Assembly: GCA_947683425.1 (NCBI GenBank)
Contig: CANTUQ010000309.1
Coordinates: 62,001 to 126,000, forward strand
Direction of reading: 5' to 3'
DNA: 64,000 nucleotides
DNA from: Excoecaria cochinchinensis
Lineage: Eukaryota > Streptophyta > Magnoliopsida > Malpighiales > Euphorbiaceae
The notes below the pieces were generated by a model that saw only the letters and a program-made list of their open reading frames with translations, did no database searches and was not told the DNA's origin. Numbering within the stretch: position 1 is the stretch's first letter; every line of letters starts with the position of its first letter. Below, in pieces: positions 9,810 to 23,700 of the stretch. The position numbers were made by a program, and so were the translations under genes.

Positions 9810-12800
9810 TCAAGAAAACTCGATCGGAATAGCTACTGGAAGCTTGCCGGTCACAACGCATCGAGAATTGGGTTCGCCGGAATCCGACGAATTTTTACGG
9901 ATTTCCCTAGGGGTACCACTAGGGAAAATCACCAAAATCGAGAAATCGTAAAAAGTGGTGAAATTTCGGATCCGAGCCCAATAATTCAGGAAAACTCGAT
10001 CGGAATAGCTACTGGAAGCTTGCCGGTCACAACGCATCGAGAATTGGAATCCGACGAATTTTTACGGATTTCCCTAGGGGTACCACTAGGGAAAATCACC
10101 AAAATCGAGAAATCGTAAAAAGTGGTGAAATTTCGGATCCGAGCCCAATAATTCAGGAAAACTCGATCGGAATAGCTACTGGAAGCTTGCCGGTCACAAC
10201 GCATCGAGAATTGGAATCCGACGAATTTTTACGGATTTCACTAGGGGTACCACTAGGGAAAATCACCAAAATCGAGAAATCGTAAAAAGTGGTGAAATTT
10301 CGGATCCGAGCCCAATAATTCAGGAAAACTCGATCGGAATAGCTACTGGAAGCTTGCCGGTCACAACGCATCGAGAATTGACTTCGCCGGAATCCGACAA
10401 ATTTTTACGGATTTCCCTAGCGGTACCACTAGGAAAAATCACCAAAATGGAGAAATCGTAAAAAGTGGTGAAATTTCGGATCCGAGCCCAATAATTCAGG
10501 AAAACTCGATCGGAATAGCTACTGGAAGCTTGCCGGTCACAACGCATCGAGAATTGGCTTCGCCGGAATCCGACGAATTTTTACGGATTTCCCTAGGGGT
10601 ACCACTAGGGAAAATCACCAAAATCGAGAAAAGTGGTGAAATTTCGAATCCGAGCCCAATAATTCAGGAAAACTCGATCGGAATAGCTATTGGAAGCTTG
10701 CCGGTCACAACGCATCGAGAATTGGCTTCGCCGGAATCCGACGAATTTTTACGGATTTCCCTAGGGGTACCACTAGGGAAAATCACGAAAATCGAGAAAT
10801 CGTAAAAAGTGGTGAAATTTCGGATCCGAGCCAAATAATTCAGGAAAACTCGATCGGAATAGCTACTGGAAGCTTGCCGGTCACAACGCATCGAGAATTG
10901 GGTTCGCCGGAATCCGACGAATTTTTACGGATTTCCCAAGCGGTACCACTAGGGAAAATCACCAAAATCGAGAAAAGTGGTGAAATTTCGAATCCGAGCC
11001 CAATAATTCAGGAAAACTCGATCGGAATAGCTACTGGAAGCTTGCCGGTCACAACGCATCGAGAATTGGCTTCGCCGGAATTCGACGAATTTTTACGGAT
11101 TTTCCTAGGGGTACCACTAGGGAAAATCACCAAAATCGAGAAATCATAAATAGTGGTGAAATTTCGGATCCGAGCCAAATAATTCAAGAAAACTCGATCG
11201 GAATAGCTACTGGAAGCTTGCCGGTCACAACGCATCGAGAATTGGGTTCGCCGGAATCCGACGAATTTTTACGGATTTCCCTAGGGGTACCACTAGGAAA
11301 AATCACCAAAATCGAGAAATCGTAAAAAGTGGTGAAATTTCGGATCCGAGCCCAATAATTCAGGAAAACTCGATCGGAATAGCTACTGGAAACTTGCCGG
11401 TCACAACGCATCGAGAATTGGAATCCGACGAATTTTTACGGATTTCCCTAGGGGTACCACTAAGGAAAATCACCAAAATCGAGAAATCGTAAAAAGTGGT
11501 GAAATTTCGGATCCGAGCCCAATAATTCAGGAAAACTCGATCGGAATAGCTACTGGAAGCTTGCCGGTCACAACGCATCGAGAATTGGCTTCGCCAGAAT
11601 CCGACGAATTTTTACGGATTTCCCTAGGGGTACCACTAGGGAAAATCACCAAAATCGAGAAAAGTGGTGAAATTTCGAATCCGAGCCCAATAATTCAGGA
11701 AAACTCGATCGGAATAGCTACTGGAAGCTTGCCGGTCACAACGCATCGAGAATTGGGTTCGCCGGAATCCGACGAATTTTTACGGATTTTCCTAGGGGTA
11801 CCACTAGGAAAAATCACCAAAATCGAGAAAACATAAAAAGTGGTGAAATTTCGGATCCGAGCCAAATAATTCAAGAAAACTCGATCGGAATAGCTACTGG
11901 AAGCTTGCCGGTCACAACGCATCGAGAATTGGGTTCGCGGGAATCCGACGAATTTTTACGGATTTCCCTAGGGGTACCACTAGGGAAAATCACCAAAATC
12001 GAGAAATCGTAAAAAGTGGTGAAATTTCGGATCCGAGCCCAATAATTCAGGAAAACTCGATCGGAATAGCTACTGGAAGCTTGCCGGTCACAACGCATCG
12101 AGAATTGGAATCCGACGAATTTTTACGGATTTCCCTAGGGGTACCACTAGGGAAAATCACCAAAATCGAGAAATCGTAAAAAGTGGTGAAATTTCGGATC
12201 CGAGCCCAATAATTCAGGAAAACTCGATCGGAATAGCTACTGGAAGCTTGCCGGTCACAACGCATCGAGAATTGGAATCCGACGAATTTTTACGGATTTC
12301 ACTAGGGGTACCACTAGGGAAAATCACCAAAATCGAGAAATCGTAAAAAGTGGTGAAATTTCGGATCCGAGCCCAATAATTCAGGAAAACTCGATCGGAA
12401 TAGCTACTGGAAGCTTGCCGGTCACAACGCATCGAGAATTGACTTCGCCGGAATCCGACAAATTTTTACGGATTTCCCTAGCGGTACCACTAGGAAAAAT
12501 CACCAAAATGGAGAAATCGTAAAAAGTGGTGAAATTTCGGATCCGAGCCCAATAATTCAGGAAAACTCGATCGGAATAGCTACTGGAAGCTTGCCGGTCA
12601 CAACGCATCGAGAATTGGCTTCGCCGGAATCCGACGAATTTTTACGGATTTCCCTAGGGGTACCACTAGGGAAAATCACCAAAATCGAGAAAAGTGGTGA
12701 AATTTCGAATCCGAGCCCAATAATTCAGGAAAACTCGATCGGAATAGCTATTGGAAGCTTGCCGGTCACAACGCATCGAGAATTGGCTTCGCCGGAATCC

Positions 12801-12900
12801 GACGAATTTTTACGAATTTCCCTAGGGGTACCACTAGGGAAAATCACGAAAATCGAGAAATCATAAAAAGTGGTGAAATTTCGGATCCGAGCCAAATAAT
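9810..12900 (+). repeat. 18-mer HOR (3,091 bp), copy 1
   Basis: First of three tandem 3,091 bp units. Counted from the landmark at 10,320 the lengths are 176,168,176,168,176,176,167,168,176,176,167,167 (a 12-mer of 2,061 bp), then 176,168,176,176,167,167 (a 6-mer of 1,030 bp) that runs into the next copy. CCCAAGCGGTACC near 10,937 is diagnostic of the 12-mer part. A private change, GTTCGCGGGAATCC near 11,936, separates this copy from the other two. Confidence 0.9.
10320..10495 (+). repeat. Landmark type A monomer that sets the HOR register
   Basis: This 176 bp variant has a linked set of changes: GAATTGACTTCG, CCGACAAAT, CTAGCGGTACC, TAGGAAAAATC and AAAATGGAG. I find it with anchors at 5176, 10320, 12381, 13411, 15472, 16502, 18563, 20289, 22006, 23732, 25449, 27175, 29578, 36104, 38166, 43147, 44514, 46202, 47906, 50824, 51857, 52878, 53898, 55623, 56653, 58720, 60780 and 62840. 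Intervals of 2,061, 1,030, 1,726 and 1,717 bp repeat in order and expose the higher-order units. It is absent from 1-5,175, 29.8-36.1 kb and 38.4-43.1 kb, where other variants dominate. Confidence 0.9.
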
Positions 12901-15900
12901 TCAGGAAAACTCGATCGGAATAGCTACTGGAAGCTTGCCGGTCACAACGCATCGAGAATTGGGTTCGCCGGAATCCGACGAATTTTTACGGATTTCCCTA
13001 GGGGTACCACTAGGGAAAATCACCAAAATCGAGAAATCGTAAAAAGTGGTGAAATTTCGGATCCGAGCCCAATAATTCAGGAAAACTCGATCGGAATAGC
13101 TACTGGAAGCTTGCCGGTCACAACGCATCGAGAATTGGAATCCGACGAATTTTTACGGATTTCCCTAGGGGTACCACTAGGGAAAATCACCAAAATCGAG
13201 AAATCGTAAAAAGTGGTGAAATTTCGGATCCGAGCCCAATAATTCAGGAAAACTCGATCGGAATAGCTACTGGAAGCTTGCCGGTCACAACGCATCGAGA
13301 ATTGGAATCCGACGAATTTTTACGGATTTCACTAGGGGTACCACTAGGGAAAATCACCAAAATCGAGAAATCGTAAAAAGTGGTGAAATTTCGGATCCGA
13401 GCCCAATAATTCAGGAAAACTCGATCGGAATAGCTACTGGAAGCTTGCCGGTCACAACGCATCGAGAATTGACTTCGCCGGAATCCGACAAATTTTTACG
13501 GATTTCCCTAGCGGTACCACTAGGAAAAATCACCAAAATGGAGAAATCGTAAAAAGTGGTGAAATTTCGGATCCGAGCCCAATAATTCAGGAAAACTCGA
13601 TCGGAATAGCTACTGGAAGCTTGCCGGTCACAACGCATCGAGAATTGGCTTCGCCGGAATCCGACGAATTTTTACGGATTTCCCTAGGGGTACCACTAGG
13701 GAAAATCACCAAAATCGAGAAAAGTGGTGAAATTTCGAATCCGAGCCCAATAATTCAGGAAAACTCGATCGGAATAGCTATTGGAAGCTTGCCGGTCACA
13801 ACGCATCGAGAATTGGCTTCGCCGGAATCCGACGAATTTTTACGGATTTCCCTAGGGGTACCACTAGGGAAAATCACGAAAATCGAGAAATCGTAAAAAG
13901 TGGTGAAATTTCGGATCCGAGCCAAATAATTCAGGAAAACTCGATCGGAATAGCTACTGGAAGCTTGCCGGTCACAACGCATCGAGAATTGGGTTCGCCG
14001 GAATCCGACGAATTTTTACGGATTTCCCAAGCGGTACCACTAGGGAAAATCACCAAAATCGAGAAAAGTGGTGAAATTTCGAATCCGAGCCCAATAATTC
14101 AGGAAAACTCGATCGGAATAGCTACTGGAAGCTTGCCGGTCACAACGCATCGAGAATTGGCTTCGCCGGAATTCGACGAATTTTTACGGATTTTCCTAGG
14201 GGTACCACTAGGGAAAATCACCAAAATCGAGAAATCATAAATAGTGGTGAAATTTCGGATCCGAGCCAAATAATTCAAGAAAACTCGATCGGAATAGCTA
14301 CTGGAAGCTTGCCGGTCACAACGCATCGAGAATTGGGTTCGCCGGAATCCGACGAATTTTTACGGATTTCCCTAGGGGTACCACTAGGAAAAATCACCAA
14401 AATCGAGAAATCGTAAAAAGTGTTGAAATTTCGGATCCGAGCCCAATAATTCAGGAAAACTCGATCGGAATAGCTACTGGAAACTTGCCGGTCACAACGC
14501 ATCGAGAATTGGAATCCGACGAATTTTTACGGATTTCCCTAGGGGTACCACTAAGGAAAATCACCAAAATCGAGAAATCGTAAAAAGTGGTGAAATTTCG
14601 GATCCGAGCCCAATAATTCAGGAAAACTCGATCGGAATAGCTACTGGAAGCTTGCCGGTCACAACGCATCGAGAATTGGCTTCGCCAGAATCCGACGAAT
14701 TTTTACGGATTTCCCTAGGGGTACCACTAGGGAAAATCACCAAAATCGAGAAAAGTGGTGAAATTTCGAATCCGAGCCCAATAATTCAGGAAAACTCGAT
14801 CGGAATAGCTACTGGAAGCTTGCCGGTCACAACGCATCGAGAATTGGGTTCGCCGGAATCCGACGAATTTTTACGGATTTTCCTAGGGGTACCACTAGGA
14901 AAAATCACCAAAATCGAGAAAACATAAAAAGTGGTGAAATTTCGGATCCGAGCCAAATAATTCAAGAAAACTCGATCGGAATAGCTACTGGAAGCTTGCC
15001 GGTCACAACGCATCGAGAATTGGGTTCGCCGGAATCCGACGAATTTTTACGGATTTCCCTAGGGGTACCACTAGGGAAAATCACCAAAATCGAGAAATCG
15101 TAAAAAGTGGTGAAATTTCGGATCCGAGCCCAATAATTCAGGAAAACTCGATCGGAATAGCTACTGGAAGCTTGCCGGTCACAACGCATCGAGAATTGGA
15201 ATCCGACGAATTTTTACGGATTTCCCTAGGGGTACCACTAGGGAAAATCACCAAAATCGAGAAATCGTAAAAAGTGGTGAAATTTCGGATCCGAGCCCAA
15301 TAATTCAGGAAAACTCGATCGGAATAGCTACTGGAAGCTTGCCGGTCACAACGCATCGAGAATTGGAATCCGACGAATTTTTACGGATTTCACTAGGGGT
15401 ACCACTAGGGAAAATCACCAAAATCGAGAAATCGTAAAAAGTGGTGAAATTTCGGATCCGAGCCCAATAATTCAGGAAAACTCGATCGGAATAGCTACTG
15501 GAAGCTTGCCGGTCACAACGCATCGAGAATTGACTTCGCCGGAATCCGACAAATTTTTACGGATTTCCCTAGCGGTACCACTAGGAAAAATCACCAAAAT
15601 GGAGAAATCGTAAAAAGTGGTGAAATTTCGGATCCGAGCCCAATAATTCAGGAAAACTCGATCGGAATAGCTACTGGAAGCTTGCCGGTCACAACGCATC
15701 GAGAATTGGCTTCGCCGGAATCCGACGAATTTTTACGGATTTCCCTAGGGGTACCACTAGGGAAAATCACCAAAATCGAGAAAAGTGGTGAAATTTCGAA
15801 TCCGAGCCCAATAATTCAGGAAAACTCGATCGGAATAGCTATTGGAAGCTTGCCGGTCACAACGCATCGAGAATTGGCTTCGCCGGAATCCGACGAATTT

Positions 15901-15991
15901 TTACGAATTTCCCTAGGGGTACCACTAGGGAAAATCACGAAAATCGAGAAATCATAAAAAGTGGTGAAATTTCGGATCCGAGCCAAATAAT
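12901..15991 (+). repeat. 18-mer HOR (3,091 bp), copy 2
   Basis: Second tandem unit, offset exactly 3,091 bp from copy 1. It shares AAAGTGTTGAAAT near 14,419 with copy 3 but not with copy 1 (AAAGTGGTGAAAT near 11,328), so copies 2 and 3 are the closer pair. All anchors keep register without a single length change. Confidence 0.9.
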
Positions 15992-18900
15992 TCAGGAAAA
16001 CTCGATCGGAATAGCTACTGGAAGCTTGCCGGTCACAACGCATCGAGAATTGGGTTCGCCGGAATCCGACGAATTTTTACGGATTTCCCTAGGGGTACCA
16101 CTAGGGAAAATCACCAAAATCGAGAAATCGTAAAAAGTGGTGAAATTTCGGATCCGAGCCCAATAATTCAGGAAAACTCGATCGGAATAGCTACTGGAAG
16201 CTTGCCGGTCACAACGCATCGAGAATTGGAATCCGACGAATTTTTACGGATTTCCCTAGGGGTACCACTAGGGAAAATCACCAAAATCGAGAAATCGTAA
16301 AAAGTGGTGAAATTTCGGATCCGAGCCCAATAATTCAGGAAAACTCGATCGGAATAGCTACTGGAAGCTTGCCGGTCACAACGCATCGAGAATTGGAATC
16401 CGACGAATTTTTACGGATTTCACTAGGGGTACCACTAGGGAAAATCACCAAAATCGAGAAATCGTAAAAAGTGGTGAAATTTCGGATCCGAGCCCAATAA
16501 TTCAGGAAAACTCGATCGGAATAGCTACTGGAAGCTTGCCGGTCACAACGCATCGAGAATTGACTTCGCCGGAATCCGACAAATTTTTACGGATTTCCCT
16601 AGCGGTACCACTAGGAAAAATCACCAAAATGGAGAAATCGTAAAAAGTGGTGAAATTTCGGATCCGAGCCCAATAATTCAGGAAAACTCGATCGGAATAG
16701 CTACTGGAAGCTTGCCGGTCACAACGCATCGAGAATTGGCTTCGCCGGAATCCGACGAATTTTTACGGATTTCCCTAGGGGTACCACTAGGGAAAATCAC
16801 CAAAATCGAGAAAAGTGGTGAAATTTCGAATCCGAGCCCAATAATTCAGGAAAACTCGATCGGAATAGCTATTGGAAGCTTGCCGGTCACAACGCATCGA
16901 GAATTGGCTTCGCCGGAATCCGACGAATTTTTACGGATTTCCCTAGGGGTACCACTAGGGAAAATCACGAAAATCGAGAAATCGTAAAAAGTGGTGAAAT
17001 TTCGGATCCGAGCCAAATAATTCAGGAAAACTCGATCGGAATAGCTACTGGAAGCTTGCCGGTCACAACGCATCGAGAATTGGGTTCGCCGGAATCCGAC
17101 GAATTTTTACGGATTTCCCAAGCGGTACCACTAGGGAAAATCACCAAAATCGAGAAAAGTGGTGAAATTTCGAATCCGAGCCCAATAATTCAGGAAAACT
17201 CGATCGGAATAGCTACTGGAAGCTTGCCGGTCACAACGCATCGAGAATTGGCTTCGCCGGAATTCGACGAATTTTTACGGATTTTCCTAGGGGTACCACT
17301 AGGGAAAATCACCAAAATCGAGAAATCATAAATAGTGGTGAAATTTCGGATCCGAGCCAAATAATTCAAGAAAACTCGATCGGAATAGCTACTGGAAGCT
17401 TGCCGGTCACAACGCATCGAGAATTGGGTTCGCCGGAATCCGACGAATTTTTACGGATTTCCCTAGGGGTACCACTAGGAAAAATCACCAAAATCGAGAA
17501 ATCGTAAAAAGTGTTGAAATTTCGGATCCGAGCCCAATAATTCAGGAAAACTCGATCGGAATAGCTACTGGAAACTTGCCGGTCACAACGCATCGAGAAT
17601 TGGAATCCGACGAATTTTTACGGATTTCCCTAGGGGTACCACTAAGGAAAATCACCAAAATCGAGAAATCGTAAAAAGTGGTGAAATTTCGGATCCGAGC
17701 CCAATAATTCAGGAAAACTCGATCGGAATAGCTACTGGAAGCTTGCCGGTCACAACGCATCGAGAATTGGCTTCGCCAGAATCCGACGAATTTTTACGGA
17801 TTTCCCTAGGGGTACCACTAGGGAAAATCACCAAAATCGAGAAAAGTGGTGAAATTTCGAATCCGAGCCCAATAATTCAGGAAAACTCGATCGGAATAGC
17901 TACTGGAAGCTTGCCGGTCACAACGCATCGAGAATTGGGTTCGCCGGAATCCGACGAATTTTTACGGATTTTCCTAGGGGTACCACTAGGAAAAATCACC
18001 AAAATCGAGAAAACATAAAAAGTGGTGAAATTTCGGATCCGAGCCAAATAATTCAAGAAAACTCGATCGGAATAGCTACTGGAAGCTTGCCGGTCACAAC
18101 GCATCGAGAATTGGGTTCGCCGGAATCCGACGAATTTTTACGGATTTCCCTAGGGGTACCACTAGGGAAAATCACCAAAATCGAGAAATCGTAAAAAGTG
18201 GTGAAATTTCGGATCCGAGCCCAATAATTCAGGAAAACTCGATCGGAATAGCTACTGGAAGCTTGCCGGTCACAACGCATCGAGAATTGGAATCCGACGA
18301 ATTTTTACGGATTTCCCTAGGGGTACCATTAGGGAAAATCACCAAAATCGAGAAATCGTAAAAAGTGGTGAAATTTCGGATCCGAGCCCAATAATTCAGG
18401 AAAACTCGATCGGAATAGCTACTGGAAGCTTGCCGGTCACAACGCATCGAGAATTGGAATCCGACGAATTTTTACGGATTTCACTAGGGGTACCACTAGG
18501 GAAAATCACCAAAATCGAGAAATCGTAAAAAGTGGTGAAATTTCGGATCCGAGCCCAATAATTCAGGAAAACTCGATCGGAATAGCTACTGGAAGCTTGC
18601 CGGTCACAACGCATCGAGAATTGACTTCGCCGGAATCCGACAAATTTTTACGGATTTCCCTAGCGGTACCACTAGGAAAAATCACCAAAATGGAGAAATC
18701 GTAAAAAGTGGTGAAATTTCGGATCCGAGCCCAATAATTCAGGAAAACTCGATCGGAATAGCTAATGGAAGCTTGCCGGTCACAACGCATCGAGAATTGG
18801 CTTCGCCGGAATCCGACGAATTTTTACGGATTTCCCTAGGGGTACCACTAGGGAAAATCACCAAAATCGAGAAAAGTGGTGAAATTTCGAATCCGAGCCC

Positions 18901-19082
18901 AATAATTCAGGAAAACTCGATCGGAATAGCTATTGGAAGCTTGCCGGTCACAACGCATCGAGAATTGGCTTCGCCGGAATCCGACGAATTTTTACGAATT
19001 TCCCTAGGGGTACCACTAGGGAAAATCACGAAAATCGAGAAATCATAAAAAGTGGTGAAATTTCGGATCCGAGCCAAATAAT
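15992..19082 (+). repeat. 18-mer HOR (3,091 bp), copy 3
   Basis: Third tandem unit. Private changes are CCATTAGGG near 18,327 and GCTAATGG near 18,762. From about 17,340 it also serves as the start of the 3,443 bp unit, so the later HOR was formed from this copy plus a segment resembling 4,323-5,009. The register ends at 19,083, where a C monomer with AAAATCAAG replaces the expected A monomer. Confidence 0.9.
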
Positions 19083-20782
19083 TCAGGAAAACTCGATCGG
19101 AATAGCTACTGGAAGCTTGCCGGTCACAACGCATCGAGAATTGGGTTCGCCGGAATCCGACGAATTTTTACGGATTTCCCTAGGGGTACCACTAGGGAAA
19201 ATCACCAAAATCAAGAAAAGTGGTGAAATTTCGAATCCGAGCCCAATAATTCAGGAAAACTCGATCGGAATAGCTACTGGAAGCTTGCCGGTCACAACGC
19301 ATCGAGAATTGGCTTCGCCGGAATCCGACGAATTTTTACGGATTTTCCTAGGGGTACCACTAGGGAAAATCACCAAAATCGAGAAATCATAAATAGTGGT
19401 GAAATTTCGGATCCGAGCCAAATAATTCAAGAAAACTCGATCGGAATAGCTACTGGAAGCTTGCCGGTCCCAACGCATCAGAATTGGGTTCGCCGGAATC
19501 CGACGAATTTTTACGGATTTCCCTAGGGGTACCACTAGGGAAAATCACCAAAATCGAGAAATCGTAAAAAGTGGTGAAATTTCGGATCCGAGCCCAATAA
19601 TTCAGGAAAACTCGATCGGAATAGCTACTGGAAGCTTGCCGGTCACAACGCATCGAGAATTGGAATCCGACGAATTTTTACGGATTTCCCTAGGGGTACC
19701 ACTAGGGAAAATCACCAAAATCGAGAAATCGTAAAAAGTGGTGAAATTTCGGATCCGAGCCCAATAATTCAGGAAAACTCGATTGGAATAGCTACTGGAA
19801 GCTTGCCGGTCACAACGCATCGAGAATTGGCTTCGCCGGAATCCGACGAATTTTTACGGATTTTCCTAGGGGTACCACTAGGAAAAATCACCAAAATCGA
19901 GAAAAGTGGTGAAATTTCGAATCCGAGCCCAATAATTCAGGAAAACTCGATCGGAATAGCTACTGGAAGCTTGCCGGTCACAACGCATCGAGAATTGGCT
20001 TCGCCGGAATCCGACGAATTTTTACGGATTTTCCTAGGGGTACCACTAGGGAAAATCACCAAAATCGAGAAATCATAAATAGTGGTGAAATTTTGGATCC
20101 GAGCCAAATAATTCAAGAAAACTCGATCGGAATAGCTACTGGAAGCTTGCCGGTCCCAACGCATCGAGAATTGGATTCGCCGGAATCCGACGAATTTTTA
20201 CGGATTTCCCTAGGGGTACCACTAGGGAAAATCACCAAAATCGAGAAATCGTAAAAAGTGGTGAAATTTCGGATCCGAGCCCAATAATTCAGGAAAACTC
20301 GATCGGAATAGCTACTGGAAGCTTGCCGGTCACAACGCATCGAGAATTGACTTCGCCGGAATCCGACAAATTTTTACGGATTTCCCTAGCGGTACCACTA
20401 GGAAAAATCACCAAAATGGAGAAATCGTAAAAAGTGGTGAAATTTCGGATCCGAGCCCAATAATTCAGGAAAACTCGATCGGAATAGCTACTGGAAGCTT
20501 GCCGGTCACAACGCATCGAGAATTGGCTTCGCCGGAATCCGACGAATTTTTACGGATTTCCCTAGGGGTACCACTAGGGAAAATCACCAAAATCGAGAAA
20601 AGAGGTGAAATTTCGAATCCGAGCCCAATAATTCAGGAAAACTCGATCGGAATAGCTACTGGAAGCTTGCCGGTCACAACGCATCGAGAATTGGCTTCGC
20701 CGGAATCCGACGAATTTTTACGGATTTTCCTAGGGGTACCACTAGGGAAAATCACCAAAATCGAGAAATCATAAAAAGTGGT
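17340..20782 (+). repeat. 20-mer HOR (3,443 bp), copy 1
   Basis: First of three tandem 3,443 bp units. Landmarks at 18,563, 20,289 and 22,006 split it into two different 10-mers: 1,726 bp (176,168,176,168,176,175,167,168,176,176) and 1,717 bp (176,168,176,176,167,168,176,176,167,167). The first equals the 12-mer without its last two B monomers; the second equals the 12-mer without its third and fourth monomers. The seven leading monomers overlap the last 18-mer copy. Confidence 0.9.
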
Positions 20783-23700
20783 GAAATTTCGGATCCGAGC
20801 CAAATAATTCAAGAAAACTCGATCGGAATAGCTACTGGAAGCTTGCCGGTCACAACGCATCGAGAATTGGGTTCGCCGGAATCCGACGAATTTTTACGGA
20901 TTTCCCTAGGGGTACCACTAGGAAAAATCACCAAAATCGAGAAATCGTAAAAAGTGTTGAAATTTCGGATCCGAGCCCAATAATTCAGGAAAACTCGATC
21001 GGAATAGCTACTGGAAACTTGCCGGTCACAACGCATCGAGAATTGGAATCCGACGAATTTTTACGGATTTCCCTAGGGGTACCACTAAGGAAAATCACCA
21101 AAATCGAGAAATCGTAAAAAGTGGTGAAATTTCGGATCCGAGCCCAATAATTCAGGAAAACTCGATCGGAATAGCTACTGGAAGCTTGCCGGTCACAACG
21201 CATCGAGAATTGGCTTCGCCAGAATCCGACGAATTTTTACGGATTTCCCTAGGGGTACCACTAGGGAAAATCACCAAAATCGAGAAAAGTGGTGAAATTT
21301 CGAATCCGAGCCCAATAATTCAGGAAAACTCGATCGGAATAGCTACTGGAAGCTTGCCGGTCACAACGCATCGAGAATTGGGTTCGCCGGAATCCGACGA
21401 ATTTTTACGGATTTTCCTAGGGGTACCACTAGGAAAAATCACCAAAATCGAGAAAACATAAAAAGTGGTGAAATTTCGGATCCGAGCCAAATAATTCAAG
21501 AAAACTCGATCGGAATAGCTACTGGAACCTTGCCGGTCACAACGCATCGAGAATTGGGTTCGCCGGAATCCGACGAATTTTTACGGATTTCCCTAGGGGT
21601 ACCACTAGGGAAAATCACCAAAATCGAGAAATCGTAAAAAGTGGTGAAATTTCGGATCCGAGCCCAATAATTCAGGAAAACTCGATCGGAATAGCTACTG
21701 GAAGCTTGCCGGTCACAACGCATCGAGAATTGGAATCCGACGAATTTTTACGGATTTCCCTAGGGGTACCACTAGGGAAAATCACCAAAATCGAGAAATC
21801 GTAAAAAGTGGTGAAATTTCGGATCCGAGCCCAATAATTCAGGAAAACTCGATCGGAATAGCTACTGGAAGCTTGCCGGTCACAACGCATCGAGAATTGG
21901 AATCCGACGAATTTTTACGGATTTCACTAGGGGTACCACTAGGGAAAATCACCAAAATCGAGAAATCGTAAAAAGTGGTGAAATTTCGGATCCGAGCCCA
22001 ATAATTCAGGAAAACTCGATCGGAATAGCTACTGGAAGCTTGCCGGTCACAACGCATCGAGAATTGACTTCGCCGGAATCCGACAAATTTTTACGGATTT
22101 CCCTAGCGGTACCACTAGGAAAAATCACCAAAATGGAGAAATCGTAAAAAGTGGTGAAATTTCGGATCCGAGCCCAATAATTCAGGAAAACTCGATCGGA
22201 ATAGCTACTGGAAGCTTGCCGGTCACAACGCATCGAGAATTGGCTTCGCCGGAATCCGACGAATTTTTACGGATTTCCCTAGGGGTACCACTAGGGAAAA
22301 TCACCAAAATCGAGAAAAGTGGTGAAATTTCGAATCCGAGCCCAATAATTCAGGAAAACTCGATCGGAATAGCTATTGGAAGCTTGCCGGTCACAACGCA
22401 TCGAGAATTGGCTTCGCCGGAATCCGACGAATTTTTACGAATTTCCCTAGGGGTACCACTAGGGAAAATCACGAAAATCGAGAAATCATAAAAAGTGGTG
22501 AAATTTCGGATCCGAGCCAAATAATTCAGGAAAACTCGATCGGAATAGCTACTGGAAGCTTGCCGGTCACAACGCATCGAGAATTGGGTTCGCCGGAATC
22601 CGACGAATTTTTACGGATTTCCCTAGGGGTACCACTAGGGAAAATCACCAAAATCAAGAAAAGTGGTGAAATTTCGAATCCGAGCCCAATAATTCAGGAA
22701 AACTCGATCGGAATAGCTACTGGAAGCTTGCCGGTCACAACGCATCGAGAATTGGCTTCGCCGGAATCCGACGAATTTTTACGGATTTTCCTAGGGGTAC
22801 CACTAGGGAAAATCACCAAAATCGAGAAATCATAAATAGTGGTGAAATTTCGGATCCGAGCCAAATAATTCAAGAAAACTCGATCGGAATAGCTACTGGA
22901 AGCTTGCCGGTCCCAACGCATCAGAATTGGGTTCGCCGGAATCCGACGAATTTTTACGGATTTCCCTAGGGGTACCACTAGGGAAAATCACCAAAATCGA
23001 GAAATCGTAAAAAGTGGTGAAATTTCGGATCCGAGCCCAATAATTCAGGAAAACTCGATCGGAATAGCTACTGGAAGCTTGCCGGTCACAACGCATCGAG
23101 AATTGGAATCCGACGAATTTTTACGGATTTCCCTAGGGGTACCACTAGGGAAAATCACCAAAATCGAGAAATCGTAAAAAGTGGTGAAATTTCGGATCCG
23201 AGCCCAATAATTCAGGAAAACTCGATTGGAATAGCTACTGGAAGCTTGCCGGTCACAACGCATCGAGAATTGGCTTCGCCGGAATCCGACGAATTTTTAC
23301 GGATTTTCCTAGGGGTACCACTAGGAAAAATCACCAAAATCGAGAAAAGTGGTGAAATTTCGAATCCGAGCCCAATAATTCAGGAAAACTCGATCGGAAT
23401 AGCTACTGGAAGCTTGCCGGTCACAACGCATCGAGAATTGGCTTCGCCGGAATCCGACGAATTTTTACGGATTTTCCTAGGGGTACCACTAGGGAAAATC
23501 ACCAAAATCGAGAAATCATAAATAGTGGTGAAATTTTGGATCCGAGCCAAATAATTCAAGAAAACTCGATCGGAATAGCTACTGGAAGCTTGCCGGTCCC
23601 AACGCATCGAGAATTGGATTCGCCGGAATCCGACGAATTTTTACGGATTTCCCTAGGGGTACCACTAGGGAAAATCACCAAAATCGAGAAATCGTAAAAA

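Larger units (their letters stand above)
8779..12900 (+). repeat. Segment R, copy 1 (24 monomers, about 4.1 kb)
   Basis: Anchors from 8,947 to 11,184 recur 25,784 bp away (34,731 to 36,968), then at 25,785 after a one-base insertion in the far copy. Shared markers are CCCTTGGGG near 9,563 and 35,347, CCGAAGAAT near 9,708 and 35,492, GGAAACTTGCC near 11,390 and 37,175, and GAGAAAACATAAA near 11,825 and 37,610. Most of it is also the first copy of the 3,091 bp unit. Confidence 0.85.
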
